From: Rugalucina vietnamica
Lineage: Eukaryota; Mollusca; Bivalvia; Lucinida; Lucinidae
Length of the DNA stretch: 64,000 nucleotides
Direction of reading: 5' to 3'
Assembly: GCA_964017185.1 (NCBI GenBank)
Contig: OZ024873.1
Location: 47,974,760-48,038,759 of the forward strand
In this document: piece by piece, positions 10,288-22,363 of the stretch
How the letters are laid out: every line of letters starts with the position of its first letter
How positions within the stretch are numbered: the first letter of the stretch is position 1
Notes under the pieces: generated by a model
The model's input: the letters and a program-made list of their open reading frames with translations, nothing else
The model's database searches: none
What the model was told of the DNA's origin: nothing
Position numbers and translations under genes: made by a program

Positions 10288-13200
10288 CTGAAATGTATTG
10301 GTCGATATGCATGAAATCGATCAGTTTTATTTTTGGAACAATAGTACATGTATATGACTAGGTGTTAAAGTTACTGGATTAAATTATGGAGAATGGAGAA
10401 TCAGATATCCAAAATATTCTTATTTAGTGTTAAAGCGTCTGGATGAAAGTTGAAAGACAACTTGGGCGAGCCATTTTCTAGGCGTTAATTATTCAAGTAT
10501 TAAGTATTCATACATGTATAATTAATAATTCTCTATAATAAATAGTACTATAAGTATTCATAGTATTAGCATTAAAGGCATAATCTTTTATTCAAAATTA
10601 CTACGGACTATTCTGTAGTATGAAGTGAAATAAAAGGATATATACATGTATTTTGAAGTTGATTTGATTTTGGTTGTGTATGAAATAACATCGGTTAGTA
10701 ACATCGTTACTTTTTGTGGTAACGGGAGTAAAAATATAGCACTCATGAAATGCATTGGTTCGCATATAGCGGTATCAAGCAAATTTGTCTAATTTCAAAA
10801 ATATATATAAAAAACAATGATCGAGAAAACCTCATATTTTCTGCCCCCTTAATTTCCAAGGCAGATAATGGCAGCCATTTTCTTTCTACTATAGGTGAGA
10901 CAATTTGCATGTGAATTATTGCATTACGTACACGCTTTTGCTATTCAAAACAGAACTGCTTCGATTAAATTCCGTTTTAAAGCTTTCATGTCTAAAATAT
11001 GTTGTAATTTCCATTAATTAAAACAGGTATTAGCTTTAAAATAACTATAATGTGACAGTCCAGCTCACAGTATCAATAAGGACGATGTTGACAGTGACTT
11101 TGCTTCTGCATCCTAAGATTGCTTATTCTAGATTCCAGGAGTAAAGGATGGTGTCACTATAAAAACTGTATATTGCTGTTTGAGGTGTTGTTTTTCGCAG
11201 TTTAGTATAGTATGGCATGATTTTTTTTTTCCTGTTTCCATCTTTATTTTATACCAAATTACATAAACATGTAAATAAATATACAACAATACAACATTGT
11301 ACATGCCTCTCTCACTTTCACTCATCCATCTTCAGATATTGTTTCCTATGTATATATCAGACAAAAACAGTGTTTTTTGGGAAATTTTTCTTCATTAATA
11401 ATATATATACATGTATTTAGTTTCCCTATACATGTATTTAGTTTCCCCAAACTTTAGTATGGCATGATTTTGGCAGTCAAGTATAACAAGTTGTTTACCA
11501 ACTCGTTAAGGCCACTTGATATATGCCATACTCAGTAAAATAATTATACCAGAATAATTATTATGCTCAATTTAAGGTCTTTTGTGATATTGTTTGTATT
11601 AGCGTGTATCTTGATTTGTATTATGAAATGTGGGGCGATTTGCAGTATGATTTGATTCCTTACTGGCCTGTGCATTTCTGGAGTGACATTTTTTTTAAAA
11701 AAAGCAAGAAAGTACTGGGTGCTAAAGGTTCACGATATCATTGATAAGATATGTGGGGGGAAACCTAGGCTAGTTGATCTTTTGTTGCTCATGGCATTTT
11801 TTACAGACTGATCTGGGTGTAATTTCAAGTTTGTGCGTATTAAGGAATGTTATAAAATTACGTGTATGAAGAAATAATCAAAGTCAGATTTGTGGTTTTC
11901 GAACGAGTTGTTTGATGTTCTAATATCTCGGAACCTTGGTCAGTTAGTTAAGTTTTGGTATGAAAAGGAAGATGTGAAATCAACCGAATAATTCGGTTTT
12001 CAAAGATATTAGGTACCATGTCGGTTCTGTGGGGTTACCCTGTTACTGGTTTACGGCAGATATAGATCAGCAGCGTCGGTAAGTGAAATATCATTTGTAA
12101 ATATGCATTTAGTTGAAATCATTTGGTGTAATTTAGCTGCATATTGTTTTAAAATGTATGTCATTTCTTGTATTTCATTTGCGATGTTATAAGAAATCAA
12201 ATGTGTAATGTGTACGTCGATGAGCTGTATGAAAGGAAATTTTTACATGTATGTTCATGTTGCTGGTAAGGGTAACGTTAATTTTACGTTGATGTACAGT
12301 TAATTTCTCACTCATGTTATTTGAGTAAGAGACAAAATTTGACCTTGTCACAAAACGGGTTAAAGGCAGCATAGGATCAAACAATGACTACTATCTCCAG
12401 CTTATCATACACGGGTTTTGTATGGTTTAGTTTAGTTGCATGATGACTTAACTTCCAAGTCAAAATATTTGTCATAGTGAGATGGAGCCACCGCTTCCTG
12501 GGTATTTACTAAGTGTCATATCTTCCTTCGTTTCTTAAAATCTTTCTAGTAATTTGATTGACGTAATTCATTTTGCAATTTAGCAACGCCATACTTCATA
12601 TACTCAGTACAAAATGAAACGCAAAGTTTTGATTAATATCTTTTCAGGTAAGTATGATATATTTTCAAAGTCTAAGTAATTCTAAGGATTTGCCATTCAT
12701 ATGAGAGTTTCACAACTGAGTTTCGTTGCGATTTGAAAGTGGGTGTAGTTTTTAGGTTAAAACTTGTGAAATCAACGTTTTTAAAACACAATTGAAGGAA
12801 TAATAAAATGAACTTTTGCTTCGAGTATGATCATTGTTGTCCAGCAAATAATAAAAACACAAAATTAATTGAATTTCATTAAAAGACAAGATTTGCTGGG
12901 ATTTTTTAAAATGCGTTTTATGAAAAATAACAAGCTGTTTCGAAATTCGGCATTTTGGTCTCCTTTTCGGTAAATGATGTCCCTATTTCGATTGAATAAT
13001 GTAAGTTAAGATAAATGTGACTCTCTTAAAGCTTACCCTCATTAAAATTTCTGGTCGTATTTCAGAACTTCCGGTTCATTGAAAACAGTTTCTCTTGGTG
13101 ATAGAATCAAGGTTAGGATAAGGATTTAGAATTTGATAGCATGAAACTTTACAACTACAGTATTCGACGCCAATTTAAGGTAATTTTCAATGTGCTAGTC

Positions 13201-13555
13201 CCCTGAATCAATTTTTTAGACGTTCTTAAAATTCTGCCAATTTTGGTCAAATGTAAGGTGCGTTACATTTTATGAACACTATACAGCTGCGTTTTAGACA
13301 ATATTAATTCTGAAAGAAGTGTTTTACTCATATCATTTGCAGCCAAGCCCAATTTTTACATTATGACACACATTTTTTAAATGTGCCAGATTGACCATTG
13401 TTAAGAGCATTTTGGCCACTTATTTATGTTGTTGACTATAGTAGCCAAAATAGCCATAATGACTCACAAACTCAAATCTGATTTATGAAAGGCAATGAGA
13501 AACAGATGAATTAGTGTTTTAAGGCAAAAAGTGAACAGAAGAGGTCTTTTTTAAA
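10288..13555. other. Gene B intron 3, left part: no feature recognised
   Basis: AT-rich intronic DNA. I see no exon of the family, no transposon coding region and no clear tandem repeat. There is a short duplication of ATACATGTATTTAGTTTCCC at 11407-11444, and repeated AGTATGGCATGATTTT at 11210 and 11456. Open frames are short and featureless. Confidence 0.5.
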
Positions 13556-14540
13556 GTGGTAAAAAAAGAGTATTCATCACCACAAATTCTTGCGACTTTT
13601 TACTTATGGGTACTCTTTAATCACGCCAAAAACAATATGTTTGGATTTGGATACATGTGGATTTCACAAGATGTAAGTAATAGTAAGTTATTAATGAACT
13701 TATTTACAGAACGGTTGAAAGATTGTTATTTTGAATTATGGCTATCGCAAATGGCTGAGTCTGATAAAGCAGAACATTATAAATATTCTAAAAGTTTACA
13801 TGAAGTTGAAAGGTATTTAACTCTTGACTTGTGTTTCCAATTTAGACAAACCATGGTCAAATTTAGATGTTCTTCCCATAACTTACCGACTGAAAAAGGA
13901 AGACATTTAGACCTTGATAGAATTTTAAAAAATTGTCCTTTTTCATGGCCTACACGTCTTATTGTTTTGGACCCCGAGATACCTTTCACTCTGCCTGAAA
14001 TGAAAGGTAACTCGGGTACAGATGGTGCAAAGTACAGGATAATAAAGATTTTGATTAATTATCCGTTGATAATTGATTTATCTATATAAAATCAGAATAT
14101 TTTATTATACATTTTAGACGACAACAAAGTAAAAAGATATAATTATTAGAATCTTTTGCCTAACATTCCATTTTTAATCCGTTTTCTACTTGACATATTT
14201 GTTCCTAGATGAAAATAGTTTTTTTCATCTAACATGATCAGGTAATTACACACCCTCTGCAGTGAGCTGTAGCACCAGCAACGTTTTATTGCCCAGTTTT
14301 ATAGCTGAAACCATATGCCAACATCATGGTTCAGGGAAGAAATATGCACAAAATATTTATAAGAGATGTGTACTCTATGGCTTAAAAAGAAATATTTATT
14401 CTATTGAAGATGCGTACCATATCTTAAAGACATGTCCACAATTTGAAAACATAAGATATATTTATTTTCCTGAAGATATTTTAAAATATATGACCTTAAA
14501 CAAATTTTACAGGTCAAGAAATGAGCTTGGCCTTCATTAA
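13556..14540 (+). pseudogene. LINE C-terminal relic (split by element X)
   Basis: Two pieces look like the C-terminal end of a non-LTR retrotransposon polyprotein. The first (about 13616-13945) has FGFGYMWISQDV, then FRCSSHNLPTEKGRHLDL and KNCPF. The second (about 14386-14540) has EDAYHILKTCPQFENIR followed by FPEDILKY. In intact bivalve LINEs I would expect these Cys motifs close together (a CPF..H..CP type knuckle). Here they are separated by about 440 bp of element X. The reverse transcriptase catalytic core is missing. The fragment sits antisense in gene B intron 3. Confidence 0.7.
13946..14385. mobile_element. Element X, copy 1
   Basis: About 430 bp inserted in the LINE relic and present again, inverted, at 50235-50740. 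Shared landmarks are GTCTTATTGTTTTGGACC, then a small stem GAGATACCTTTCA/TGAAAGGTATCTC, GGGTACAGATGGTGCAAA, TACACACCCTCTGCAGTGAG and CATGGTTCAGGGAAGAAA. No coding domain is visible. It is probably a non-autonomous element; termini are approximate. Confidence 0.6.
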
Positions 14541-16425
14541 TTACTTACCTTCAATGGCTCCATTAGTTGTCTGTATCTAGCAACTTTCAGGTCTCAGGCT
14601 GCAACAGTTTGTTTTCGCCTTTTCCCATGTGAAAGCATATGTTTCCAAATTTGACCTTGCCGTAAAATAGGTCAAGGTCACCCAAGGGTCACCATTTTAT
14701 CAAATTATGATGGGCTGGAGTCCCAAATGCTACATACAAAGTTTCGTGGAAATTGGCCCACCGGTTCTGGAGAAGAAGATTTTTGAGTGGTTTTAACCAT
14801 ATATGGGCGTGGCGGCCATCTTGGTCATGTGACCTGGATTTCGCGATCAAACTTTCGTCTCCCCTACCCATGGATGCTCCACATAAAATTTCACTTTGAT
14901 TGGCTAAGCAGTTTCAGAGAAGAAGATCTTTGAAAAGTGTGTATGGACAACAGACTTGCCAAGGTCAAGAGATGACCTTGACCTATATTAATCACATACC
15001 TTCATCTACTCCATTAGTTGTTTGCATCTACCACTTTTCAGGCCTCAGGCTGCAATAGTTTTCAAAAAATCCATAGTTTTCACTTTTTCATATGTAAAAG
15101 CCTATGTTTCCCAATTTGACCTTGCCGTAAAATGGGTTAAGGTCATTCAAGGGTCATCATTTTATCAAAATATAATGGGCTGAGGTCCTCAATGCTACAT
15201 ATTAAGTTTTGTGGAAATCGGTCAGCCGGTTCTGGAGAAGAAGATTTTTGAGTGGTTTTTACCATATATGAGCGTGGCGGCCATCTTGGTCATGTGACCT
15301 AGATTTCGTGTTCAAACTTTCGTCTCCCCTACCCATGAATGCTCCACATAAAATTTCACTTTGATTGGCCCAGCAGTTTTAGAGAAGAAGACATTTGAAA
15401 AGTGTGTATGGACAACAGACTGGCCAAGGTCAAGAGATGACCTTGACCTATATTAATCACATACCTTCATCTACTCCATTAGTTGTTTGCATCTACCACT
15501 TTTCAGGCCTCAGGCTGCAACAGTTTTCAAAAAATTCCATAGTTTTCACTTTTTTCCTATGTAAAAGCCTATGTTTCCAAATTTGACCTTGTCGTAAAAT
15601 AGGTCAAGGTCATCCAAGGGTCATCATTTTATTAAACTATGATGGGCTGAAGTCCTTGATGCTACATACCAAGTTTCGTGGAAATCGGCCCACCGGTTCT
15701 TGAGCAGAAGATTTTTGAGTGGTTTTTACCATATATGAGCGTGGCGGCCATCTCGGTCATGTGACCTGGATTTCGCGATCAAACTTTCGTCTCCCCTACC
15801 CATGGATGCTCCACATAAAATTTCACTTTGATTGGCTAAGCAGTTTCAGAGAAGAAGATCTTTGAAAAATGTGTATGGACAACAGACTGGCCAAGGTCAA
15901 GAGATGACCTTGACCTATATTAATCACATACCTTCAGCTACTCTATTAGTTGTTTGCATCTACCACTTTTCAGGCCTCAGGCTGCAATAGTTTTCATAAA
16001 ATCCATAGTTTTCACTTTTTCATATGTAAAAGCCTATGTTTCCAAATTTGACCTTGCCGTAAAATAGGTCAAGGTCATCCAATGGTCATCATTTTAACAA
16101 ACTATGATGGGCTGAAGTTCCCGATGCTACATACCAAGTTTCGTGGAAATCGACTCACCGGTTCTGGAGAAGAAGATTTTTGAAGGGTTTTTACCATATA
16201 TGAGCGTGGCGGCCATCTTGGTCATGTGACCTGAATTTCGCGATCAAACTTGAAATGCCACTACCCATGGAGGCTCCACATAAAATTTCAACTAGATCGG
16301 CCAAGCGGTTTCAGAGAAGAAGATCTTTGAAATTGTGGACGACGGACGACGGACGGACGGACGGACGCCGGATCATGGCCATCCTATAAGCACACCTTGT
16401 GAGCCTTCGGCTCAGGTGAGCTAAA
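14541..16425 (+). repeat. 465-bp tandem array with GGAC-rich tail
   Basis: Four direct copies of a unit of about 465 bp. The marker TTGGTCATGTGACC recurs at 14821, 15285, 15753 (one change) and 16218. Units contain GACCTTGCCGTAAAATAGG, TTCTGGAGAAGAAGATTTTT and GATGACCTTGACCTATATT. The array ends in a short (GGAC)n tract (16333-16366) and GAGCCTTCGGCTCAGGTGAGC. Modular tandem cores followed by a microsatellite and a fixed end are typical of bivalve Helitron-related non-autonomous elements; that class assignment is inference. A diverged relative is at 8014-9410. It lies in gene B intron 3. Confidence 0.8.
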
Positions 16426-16904
16426 AATGCATGAATTCCATGGCAACCGTTAACGCGATTCTTGAGCATGGGGATGTAAATACAAAATTAACCATATCCC
16501 CACTGCTATTTATCCTAGACCACTGGAATTGGTCTCATTTAAAAGCTTAGACATCGTCCTTTCCTCCTATGGTTAGTTGCACAAACTATTACATTTGCAT
16601 ATTTATGAATTTTAATGAAAATATTAACAATGACAGAAGTAATCGTTCAAAATCCATAAATAAACAAACTTAAGGCCCAAACTGACATTGTGACACTTTG
16701 TTAATGAAACAGTAATATCATATGACAAATTCATTGATTACCTGGGTCTATATGAAATTTTTCTCATTTGCCCATTCATGAATATTAATAAAATGTTAAA
16801 AATTGAGGAAAAAATGAGGAAACACTATATCGAATTTTATACTGAGGAATAAATACTTATCCCTAGCTGTGATTAATTTTTGCAATTCTGTCACCCTGAC
16901 TTAC
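16426..16904. other. Gene B intron 3, right part
   Basis: AT-rich intron sequence between the tandem array and the exon 3 donor; nothing recognisable. Confidence 0.5.
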
Positions 16905-17197
16905 CAAGTATTTATCCAATATCTCCCCGGCAGAACATTGTCGCAACCCTGAATTGGACTCGCCAATGGCTTCCTCCAGTCTTTTAAAGTCGATCAAAGC
17001 ACTAAAGCTGTCGGGTGGCGAACGTAACGTATCACCTTGCAGATCTGGACACAAAGCTGGAACTTCGGTTTCTGTTTCCGCGTTACAAAGCCAGCAAAAC
17101 ACATTTTTATAGATAGCAAAAGTGTCGCGTTTCACTTGATGTTTAAAGAAAAGCTGTGTAAAGCTTTGGCACGCCTCCGCATACTGTAACCAATCTC
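16905..17197 (-). CDS. Gene B exon 3: FCWLCN cysteine segment
   Basis: Internal exon of 293 nt. The acceptor is TTCTACTTAG|GAGATTGG (phase 1) and the donor is AAATACTTG|GTAAGT (phase 0). It encodes about 98 residues with IYKNVFCWLCN, a following ALCPDL and FSALIDF. The YxNxxCxxCN motif echoes IYQNYYCAMCH of exon 1 and resembles repeats in ectodomains of invertebrate adhesion-like receptors. Because exons 2a and 2b are both phase 1-1, this exon can follow either exon 1 or the WSC pair without changing frame. Its gene A counterpart is 38652-38977, which is 33 nt longer. Confidence 0.8.
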
Positions 17198-17865
17198 CTA
17201 AGTAGAATAATAAAGTTTTAAATCTCAAACATATCAAACAATCGGTATATTAAAGTAATTCTTTTTGTTTGATTTGTTGCTTTACGTCCCAGACAACAGT
17301 TATGATCATGTCTAGACGTTGTCACCGTTTATCCGTATGACAAACCACATCTTTGTTAAGTGTTATATATATATTTGAAAAAAAAAAGAGTGAAGATTCT
17401 ACCCAATAAATGCGATGTAATGACATGCGAAATGTGCTAAAGAAATAACCACCAATTAAAAGTGAACGACTAATATGCATTGGGTGGCTTGACTAGACCA
17501 CCTTTCTTGGACAACCTCAACTAGGATTTATATTGGAGTTTGATTCTGAGCACCAGCTCCCAAGTAATATTGAGATCATTTTTTTAATATAAAGAACCTT
17601 AAGTAAAGAAATCAAACAGTATGCGTATATACTGCACATCGAAGTGTAAAACATATACGTAAACCAAGTCATGAAAAAAAACAACTTCAACATATAGTAA
17701 TAACAACAACGAGAGTCAGCCTACCTCATTACGTCTGAAGGCAACAATTTCAGACAGCTGTCATATAGGTGGAAGCTTAGCAATGGGTTGGGCATCTAAG
17801 GTGAGTTTATATTTTCAACCGTCATTCACCATTTTCAAATGTCTTCTGAAATCGCTTGACCGATC
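17198..17865. other. Gene B intron 2-3 segment without features
   Basis: AT-rich intron. A TATATATAT tract and an A-run occur near 17366-17390. No exon or recognised repeat. Confidence 0.5.
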
Positions 17866-18400
17866 GAAAAAGGTACAAGGAGGCAATGATCAGAAAAAGC
17901 CACAATCAGATAAAAAAACAGGCAAAACCCGAGGCTGGAAAAACAAAATGACAAGTAGGCACCTACACCCAGAGAACACATCACAAGCCGAGTGAGCAGA
18001 CAGTTCCCAATAGTCGGCCACTCAGTTACCCGAACTAAACTAAAACTATGAAAACGTACGTAAGGATCAAACGGTGCAAAAATCGCTTCCAAAACACAAC
18101 ACAAATAGAACCACGACAAATGTATCGCCTTGGAACCATCAGTAATATGAAACCACTGGGGGGCCTAAACCGGTTTTACAGGCGCCTTACCTCGCCTTAC
18201 CTCGCCCTCAACTTTTACAGTGGTTTACAACATTCAGTCAGTTGTTCGGTCCTCGTGGTGAATCTCTAACTAGTCAATGAATCATCAAGGACAAATCATG
18301 GACATGATAACCACCATGATGAATAAAAAACGAGGACTCACAGATTCTGCAAGTTGTCCGACGATCGAGATCCCTGGGCGCCGAATAACTTACTGAAATC
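17866..18400 (-). mobile_element. R1 repeat copy, minus orientation
   Basis: Starts with AAAGGTACAAGGAGGCAATGATC and runs through AATCAGATAAAAAAAC, GGCCACTCAGTTACCCGAAC and CTTGGAACCATCAGTAATAT. It then has CGGTTTTACAGGCGCC and TCGTGGTGAATCTCTAACTAG, and ends near GGGCGCCGAATAACTTACTG. This is the complement of the 7265-8012 copy. It lies between exon 3 and exon 2b of gene B. Confidence 0.65.
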
Positions 18401-18670
18401 AATTTTAATATAAGGCCTCCTTGAGAAAAGTAATACTTACTCAATCGATGGGGAGTCAAATACGCCTTCTTTTGCAATATCTCTAAATCCAAAAGCTTAA
18501 TGTAAGTTTCTGTCCCGCAGTGATCTTGTTGGTGTTGTGGCTTGATTGTTCAATAAATTAAATGAAAGCATGATTATCGGATGATACTGCATGTGTTAGC
18601 ATGAACTGAATGGCCGGACCTACTGTTCTGTCAACTTCACTGACATCAATGAAATAGGTGGATATGATAC

Positions 18671-18838
18671 CTGTTTTGGAAATATTGTATACAGCATTCG
18701 CCCATGCTCCTCCACAGAAGAGAGTGTCGTCTCCAGTGCAAGGCGAGCGACATCTGTATTCAGGGAGAGCACTGTGCTTTCCATAACTATTTCCACATAC
18801 GCACGCAAAGCCTGCCTGAACACCGGCATACTGAAAAC
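18671..18838 (-). CDS. Gene B exon 2b: second half of WSC domain
   Basis: Internal exon of 168 nt, phase 1-1, acceptor GAATTACAG|GTTTTC and donor AAAACAG|GTATCA. It encodes YAGVQAGFACVCGNSYG, CTGDDTLFCGGAW and the closing tyrosine of a WSC domain. Length and boundaries are identical to gene C exon 2b. A LINE copy (18927-20440) sits just 5' of it within intron 2 and does not touch the splice site. Confidence 0.85.
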
Positions 18839-18892
18839 CTGTAATTCAACGAAATGTAGAAAACAATTACAGTCGTTTCCATTTAACTGTAC

Positions 18893-20690
18893 ATTTAACC
18901 CATATTTGACGAATGGATTTTCCCATTATTATTTATTTTTTTATTTATTATTTATTTATTTTATTTATACATTGTTTTAAGAGAGTAACACAATTAGCTT
19001 GAGAGCTATTCTACCTTGTGGCCCTCTTTAAATAACATATCATACAAATATGTACACAAAAATAATGATAAAAAACAACAAAAAGCAACAACAGTATGCA
19101 ATATTCAAGACAGATACAATATCAAACCTGTTTCAAAATATTGACATGATCACATATATATTCGATATTTATATAGAGAATGAGATTCAGTCGTAAGATA
19201 CAGGTTAAGAGCCGTGCATTATCTTGATAAAATCGTGCATACTGAGAGATTGCTAAAAAGCGATAAACTCATTGAGCGTATAAAACAGTTACATAAAATA
19301 TCAATACATACATTTAGAATGTACATAGAATTGTAAGACTTAAAATGTTTAAGTTTGTATACTTAAAACCTATTTATGAGCTGGCTTAAAATTGTAAAAT
19401 CATTCCTGTAAAGTAAGTTTTAAGATTTTTCTTAAAAACATTTAAGGAACCAGCATTTCTTATATTTTGAGGAAGAGCATTCCACAGCCTAGGCGCTGAA
19501 CAAGAGAAAGAGCCCTCAAATATTGAAGTATGTGATCTAGGTACGTATAGTGAACCATCGTTAGCAGATCGTAAATTTAGGGAGTGCACTGTTGAAACAG
19601 GTTTCAGTAAGTTAGATATGTATTCAGGCGTAAAATTATTTAGTGCCCTATATGTAAATACGGCTTTATTGTACTTAATTCTCTTTGGTACTGAGTACCA
19701 ACCGAGTTCTTTAAACATATGTTCAGAAGGTGTGTCGAATTCAGCTCGTAATATTATTCTTGCTGCGCGTTTTTGTAGTTTTGAAAGCCGTTCAATATGA
19801 ACACCAGCAGCGGATCCCCATATTGCAGAACCATAATCTATAAATGGTAAAATGTAGCCTTGGTAAAACAGTTTTTGGGTTTCAACCGGAACATATTCAG
19901 ATAGTTGTCGGAGAAGTGATATTTTTGAAGCAATGATAGAGCAAAGATGATCGATATGTGTTGACCAGGTCATAGTTTCATCAATATAAATGCCAAGTAG
20001 TTTTTGCTTAGCTACATTCTGTATACAATTATTTTCGATCTGAATGTTTAGTTTACGAGATAAATTCAATCGCTGCCTTGTACCAAGAAGCATACACGTG
20101 GTTTTTCCATAGTGAATTTTCATTTTATTAGGCTTACTCCAGTCAACCGCATTTCCGAAGTCGCATACCAAATGGTTTTCAATAGTGTCCACGTCTTCAT
20201 TTTCGTCGTGGACAGTCGCATCGTCTGCGTATAGATCTGATTTGCAATACTCGAAACAAAGAGGCAAGTCGTTAATGAAAATTAGGAACAACGTAGGCCC
20301 TAATATTGAGCCTTGGGGGACACCAGAGCGTACATAGGAAAAGTCACTCGGACCATTATCGCTTTCTATAATTTGTTGACGACTGCTTAGGTAAGAGTTA
20401 AACCACTGTAGACTAGATTGGCTAAATTTGTAAATATCAATTGGATGAGCCCACTTTCATATTTAGGGGTGTTAGGAGTGATTTTTTGTTTTTATCTCAT
20501 TTTTCGATGAAATTTCTCCATGCAAACAGAATAGCCCCAGATGGGACGCCGCGTTCTGCGGCGTCACATCTGGGGCTAACGCGGCGTCACATCTGGGGCT
20601 ATTCTGTTTGCCTTTGTCCCATAAAAGGGACGCCAGGCTTAAATGAGTTAAGGTATTTTAGCAAAACTATATACAGGTATATGTAAGTAA
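18893..20690. mobile_element. R4 element split by a LINE insertion
   Basis: R4 text is TTGACGAATGGATTTTCCCA at 18908-18927 and resumes at 20440 with GGATGAGCCCACTTTC. It continues through a hairpin (AGCCCCAGATGGGACGCCGC facing GCGGCGTCACATCTGGGGCT, 20532-20580, with a second half-copy to 20601), then GTCCCATAAAAGGGACGCC. Unsplit text at 40500-40735 shows the two halves adjoining. Other copies are at 28383-28460 and 57180-57815. Confidence 0.65.
18927..20440 (-). pseudogene. 5'-truncated LINE reverse transcriptase
   Basis: An open frame (20440 to 19386, minus) encodes the C-terminal half of a jockey/CR1-like reverse transcriptase. It has SGVPQGSILGPTLFLIFINDLP, the YADD catalytic box (20220-20231), KQKLLGIYIDETMTWSTHI, and a C-terminal SAPRLWNALPQNIR. 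The latter is typical of non-LTR elements in this group. Endonuclease and N-terminal RT are absent, as expected for 5' truncation. The 3' end (18929-18968, minus) is a run of TTTATT-type repeats, i.e. an AATAAA-like tail. The frame is open for over 300 codons, so the copy is young. It lies in gene B intron 2 in the same orientation as the gene. Confidence 0.85.
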
Positions 20691-20931
20691 ACTTTGATTA
20701 AAACTTATTTAATTTTAACAAATATTACAGACGTTTGCATTTAACCGTATCGTGATACGAGGCCCAATTACAATAATATAAAACAAAGAGCGGCAGTTAG
20801 CCTACAACTAAACTTTATGCTAAAATACATTTAAGGTATCCCTAAGTAAACTTTGATTTAAACTGATTTACTTTTATATAATACTATATGTACTAGGAAA
20901 ATCAGGAAGTCTGAATTTTAATGAAGTACAA

Positions 20932-20934
<3 letters not shown>

Positions 20935-20977
<43 letters not shown>
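20935..20977. repeat. 43-nt poly-T tract
   Basis: Uninterrupted T-run in gene B intron 2, 60 nt on the intron side of the exon 2a donor. It may be the A-tail of a minus-strand retroposed copy or a slippage tract. Confidence 0.9.
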
Positions 20978-20981
<4 letters not shown>

Positions 20982-21035
20982 GAATCAAGCTGGACGACAA
21001 TATAATGTTCGGTTAGAAAAGAGATTCGCACATAC

Positions 21036-21146
21036 CTTTATCGATACATAGATTAATACACTTTTGAGGTGTGTTGTCGTCATAGTCTCTTTCTAACACA
21101 TCCGCTAAATCTCTGTCATAAGTGTCCTTAAAACAACCGATATATT
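21036..21146 (-). CDS. Gene B exon 2a: first half of WSC domain
   Basis: Internal exon of 111 nt, phase 1-1, acceptor GCCAATTTCAG|AATATATC and donor CGATAAAG|GTATGTG. It encodes EYIGCFKDTYDRDLADVL and CINLCIDKG, the start of a WSC domain. It is six codons shorter than gene C exon 2a at the 5' end; the frame is kept because the glutamate codon is made from G plus AA. Confidence 0.82.
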
Positions 21147-21207
21147 CTGAAATTGGCAAAAAGACGAATAACATGTCACTTCCGAAAAAATATCTGAATG
21201 ACAATCA

Positions 21208-22145
21208 GAAAGGCCTCGGTCACACTAGCATTTACGAATAGTTAAGGGTGATTTTTTTTTTAAATTTTTGGGCGGGGGGTTAATATACGTGCATCACTAT
21301 TACCTATAAATGCGGATGCAATACGCCCAGCTACGGATTACTTCGTATACGACAAGAAAAGCTTCGCGCAATAACGAATAAGATAGGAATCGTTACGAAT
21401 AGATACTTAAAGAGCTCCCGCAGGCATCCGTATGTACCAGTGTGACTGTACTTTGACCAAAAGAAGTGCATACGCCATAGCGAACGTCGCTACACACAAT
21501 TAAACGGTAACATCCGTATCTTATCCTTATATACTGTTACTGTCCTTATCATGTACAAACATGTAAAATTATCTAATACATGTAAGAGTTATCTGTTTCC
21601 ATCCTTTAGTACATGTACCCGTTACTAATCGCATTTATAGGTAATAGTGATGTATGAATTATTTAAGCCCGGCCAAAATATCCAAAAATCCATCCGCAAC
21701 AATGCGTAATTGCTTGACGGATTTATACATCACAATTACATATGAGTGTGGTTAGATGCGGATGCTATCGGAGAGAGAAGGTCAAGTCTTCATAGATGAT
21801 TTTATTTGTATCTGCATTATAAGGACAGTTACAGATATATACGTATAAGATGCGGATGCTATTTGCGTGTAGAGACGTTCGTTATGACGTCAGCAATTAC
21901 TATCTTTGGTCAATTAACAGTCTCACTAGTACCACATCCCAGCAGGCACATGACGTCAGAATGACGTCATATCAACGTCGATGCGACGTCATGTGCGCCT
22001 GCGGATTGGCCTTTAGCTTCTATCCGTCCTATCCATTACTATTTGTATCTTATTTGTATTCATCCTTAGCTGTCTTTATAATATTCGCAATCATCCGTAA
22101 CTGTGTGTATCATATCCGCATGGTCCGTTTGATTCGCGCCCATGA
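21208..22145. mobile_element. R7 element in gene B intron 1
   Basis: Collinear with 1875-3300 in gene C intron 1: CCTCGGTCACACTAGCA at the left, ATACG-rich short inverted segments, GGTCAATTAACAGTCTCACTAG, and TTTGATTCGCGCC at the right. A GACGTC palindrome (21949-22014) is inserted in it, absent from the gene C copy. Confidence 0.5.
21949..22014. mobile_element. R6 GACGTC palindrome, short copy
   Basis: AGCAGGCACATGACGTCA and TGACGTCATGTGCGCCTGC form the two ends of a 66-bp palindrome holding five (N)ACGTC-type words, two of them TGACGTCA. A longer copy is at 42043-42150. Confidence 0.7.
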
Positions 22146-22363
22146 ACTGATTTATCTATGTATGTAGAGCAATGACCAATATCCAATTTTCTGTCGTCAC
22201 TCTGTAGAACTGCAACAACAACTGTTTTTACTTTTACAAATGACCAGGATACAACAGTATGTTGGTACTATTTGGTCACTATAATACCTCCCCCCCCCAC
22301 CTTAAACTTAATCTCAAGTCCGTTATCGTTTATTGTTTTTTTTTTTGTTCATTACATAATTAC

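Noticed and set aside
20935..20977. Poly-T as sign of a processed pseudogene
   Set aside because: No cDNA-like sequence precedes it on the appropriate strand.
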